Translations under genes and position numbers: made by a program
NCBI RefSeq assembly: GCF_963966145.1
Contig: NC_091048.1
Location: forward strand, 18,972,001-19,036,000
Origin: Tenebrio molitor
Lineage: Eukaryota; Arthropoda; Insecta; Coleoptera; Tenebrionidae
Reading direction: 5' to 3'
DNA: 64,000 nucleotides
Shown here: positions 61,646 through 64,000 of the stretch, piece after piece
Layout: the number at the start of each line of letters is the position of its first letter
Position numbering within the stretch: position 1 is the first letter of the stretch
The notes under the pieces: model-generated
Seen by the model: the letters and a program-made list of their open reading frames with translations, nothing else
Database searches by the model: none
What the model was told of the DNA's origin: nothing

Positions 61646-62080
61646 TTTAAACAATACTTCTTCTGAAAATCGACCCAATTTGTTTATTATTTACAAATTA
61701 TCAACACACCACCATTTGACAACAAATTGACAATTGACATTTGTCGGTAATGAAGTCGTCGGTAAGGATATGTGCTGCCATCACATATCCTTTCATAAAA
61801 CTGTCAGAAAATGATATATTTATTTTAACAGAATTAACGTTATAAAAATATGATGTCAGTAATTTGAATTATCAATTTAACCACAGTATATATATTTCTT
61901 GTATACATGATTTAACTTTAAAATTTATTTGAGTGACCTTGGTTGTGTCCTCTGTTGGTATTGCATGAAACTAGAGTTTGACGTTGACGTTTCATTGATT
62001 ACTTGTCAAATTAAAAAAAGTGTTAAAAGTTGTGTGTTTATATAAATGTTTATAATTAAAAAAATCGTTGTTAATCAAAA
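61646..62080. promoter_or_regulatory. divergent intergenic region, probable bidirectional promoter
   Basis: Only 435 bp separate the chm and RAB3GAP2 start codons, which point away from each other. The 5' UTRs and both promoters must lie here unless upstream non-coding exons exist. An inverted pair (GGATATGTGCTGCCATCACATATCC) at about 61768-61792 is a notable palindrome. No clear TATA box position can be fixed. Confidence 0.65.
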
Positions 62081-64000
62081 ATGTCCTGTCAGATTAATGT
62101 GACAGCTAATATAGCAGATACACCTGGAATCAGGAGATGTCTTTTTCCCACCGACGATTTGAGAGGTAAAAGTTCTTAACACAGCTTGATGAAAAAGAAA
62201 AACATTTTTTTGTAGGATCTGATAGTTGGTTACAGTTATGCGAGATATCCGTCTCACCTACAGGTGATATTATAGCCATCGCTAATGGTAGAAGACTTGT
62301 TATTTTGACAGCTAAGTGGGATGCCAATTTGTCTTTCACTCAGTTTCAAATTGCTTATTCTGGCTCTGTTCATGAAAGTGATAATATAAGAGCAGTAGCT
62401 TGTCTCCCTATAATAGGTCAAACTAAAAGTTCTCATGTAATATTTTTCAAATCAGTTTGCACATTTCTGTAATAACTATGTTTATAGGTTGTTCCTGACT
62501 GGACCTGCATCGTACTTGGATTCGAATCAGGATTTGTGCGTTTTTACACTGATAATTGCGAATTGTTGTTAGAGGAGCAATTTCATAATGAAGTTATCAC
62601 AAGTATTAAGTGTAGAAGTCAACACAATCCTAGACCTGACATTGCTCCAGATTTACACCCTGAAGAAGTATATGTGCAGTACCAGAGTACTGTATGTGTC
62701 ATAGCAGGAAACCAACTGTTTCCAGTATTAAGAGTATGCAGGGGTGAACTAGCTAAAGGTGCATTAATCCTTAATATACTGTATAGAAAGATGAAAGAAT
62801 ATTTTTCAGTCCAAGCTAAGGGTGATACCTTAGAACCATCTCAAGGGAATGTAACCCCCAAAAAATGGGGCTTCCAGGACCAAGCAGCTATCAATGACAT
62901 TGCAGTTGTTGGGGTTAATCTACATGGCACATTTGACCACTTATTGACAGCTTCAACTTGTGGTGGTTTCGAAACTAAATACCGCTTTTCCGCCCCGTAC
63001 AACAACTTGGTTTTGGCTGTGGGATCCCGTCCTTTCGTTGGTTACCACTATGCGCTCGAAGGAGGACCACAACCTGTCTTCAGCGACGTGGCCAAAGCGG
63101 TTGCCACAAAGTTGAAATCAGCGTTGCCGTAAGTTTTTATGAAGTGATGTTTTGTCGAGAATTGACAAAAAATTGTCAGGGGTTGGCTCACCGGCAACAA
63201 ATCGTCGATAGAAAAGCCAATGACCATCGCCATGCAACCTTCAGAGGTGATGAGTTGTCGGTTTGGCTTGTGCGACTTACGTAGAACTGCCACGAATATC
63301 ATTTTGTCGCCAGATCACAAATTAGCCGCCATTTCAGATGCCTTGGGACGGATTCTATTGGTAGATGCATTCAGGGGCATCACTTTGCGGATCTTTAAGG
63401 GTTATCGCGAAGCTCAGTGTTCTTTCATTCAAGTACCAGATGAAAGACCATCAAAACATCGCATAGGAAATAAAGTAGCCTTATTTTTAGTGATTTATTC
63501 CCCGAAAAAAGGCACCGTAGAAATTTTCACCGTTCAGCAGGGTCAAAAAATTAGTACGTTTTCGGCGTCCAAATTTAGTAGATTAGTGTACAACAATTAT
63601 AGTTTGATGGGGTTCACGACGACTTCAAAATCGCGTTACATTTGTCAATTCGATACGGTATTAATCGACAATGATGGACAGGTAAAAGAAATTTCCATAC
63701 CGTTTCATTTCGCCCTTAACGAGAAAAATAGTAAACGGGCTCGTGATATACATTTATTTAAAAAGTTGAAACAGTTGTTAAAACATGGTGAATGTGATAA
63801 TGAAACGCTTGAAGAACAGACATTGAAAGTCTGTACAGAGTTGAAGACTGGAGAGTTGAAACTGCAAACGTTGGAGCTTTTACTGACAGATAAAAATCTT
63901 CCCGCCGAGCTGATTTTAAAATGTGTTCAATATTTTCTACAAGACGATAGTGAAGAGGAAAGGAACGACTTGAAAGTCGTTTCCGAGAGTGTTCGTCTTT
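62081..64000 (+). CDS. RAB3GAP2: RAB3GAP2, Rab3 GTPase-activating complex non-catalytic subunit (5' part)
   Basis: Exons are 62081-62165, 62216-62436, 62488-63128 and 63180 to the window end. All junctions are GT-AG and in phase, and the introns are about 50 bp. The protein begins MSCQINVTANIADTPGIRRC. The N-terminal beta-propeller-like region shows WLQLCEISVSPTGDIIAIAN, PDWTCIVLGFESGFVRFYTD, PKKWGFQDQAAINDIA and VGSRPFVGYHYALEGGPQPV. After it come CRFGLCDLRRTATNIILSPD, LVDAFRGITLRIFKGYREAQ and FLVIYSPKKGTVEIFTVQQG. This is the conserved order in animal RAB3GAP2. The protein pairs with the catalytic RAB3GAP1 to act on Rab3 and as an exchange factor for Rab18 (family knowledge). About 580 residues are visible against roughly 1,300-1,400 in the family, so the C-terminal half lies beyond the window. 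No damage seen. Confidence 0.95.

Overview
The window is AT-rich nuclear DNA from an insect, most likely a beetle. Two conserved host genes carry GT-AG introns. There are several short TCAGG tracts, the telomere motif of many beetles such as Tribolium. Most of the rest is DNA-transposon debris, dominated by Tc1/mariner-type elements with TA target duplications. No tRNA, rRNA, CRISPR or operon-like structure was seen.

Host genes. The left-pointing gene starts at 61645 and encodes a MYST histone acetyltransferase of the KAT7/HBO1 type (Drosophila chameau). Exons 1-2 lie at 61645-59644. A 94-bp exon 3 at 13352-13259 continues the MYST domain in the same frame, so 13353-59643 is one intron of about 46.3 kb. 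The rest of its coding sequence was not found and probably lies left of position 1, which would make 1-13258 intron as well. The right-pointing gene starts at 62081 and runs off the window. It encodes RAB3GAP2, the non-catalytic subunit of the Rab3 GTPase-activating complex. The two genes are head to head across 435 bp, a probable shared promoter.

Left end (1-10.9 kb). A decayed mariner transposase is split by a 9.3-kb structure (397-9710) whose ends are long inverted arms built of internally repeated sequence. Inside are tandemly duplicated exon-like units with 59-60 bp introns, several MITEs, a Tc1-like derivative, and a broken gene of the bacterial-looking AAA-ATPase-like plus PD-(D/E)XK nuclease family. 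Smaller TIR elements cut the mariner further.

Giant intron (13.35-59.64 kb). It holds: a Tc1-like element (20051-21582) nested in a long-TIR element (19308-22182); a mariner deletion derivative with perfect TA boundaries (23371-24267); a second mariner relic (30766-31745); a palindrome array (31793-32143); a 5'-truncated reverse transcriptase with a restriction-like endonuclease tail, flanked by a 14-bp target duplication and interrupted by a MITE (33575-36169); a P-like element with a THAP domain and exact 8-bp duplication (44010-45351); a PIF/Harbinger element with a Myb/SANT-like gene (46008-47044); and a 2.2-kb TIR element containing a Crypton-like tyrosine recombinase relic (55529-57749). 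Many MITE families occur in two or more copies. Several GC-richer, apparently non-repetitive blocks remain unexplained.

Every mobile-element gene except the Myb-like one is visibly broken. The two host genes appear intact where visible.
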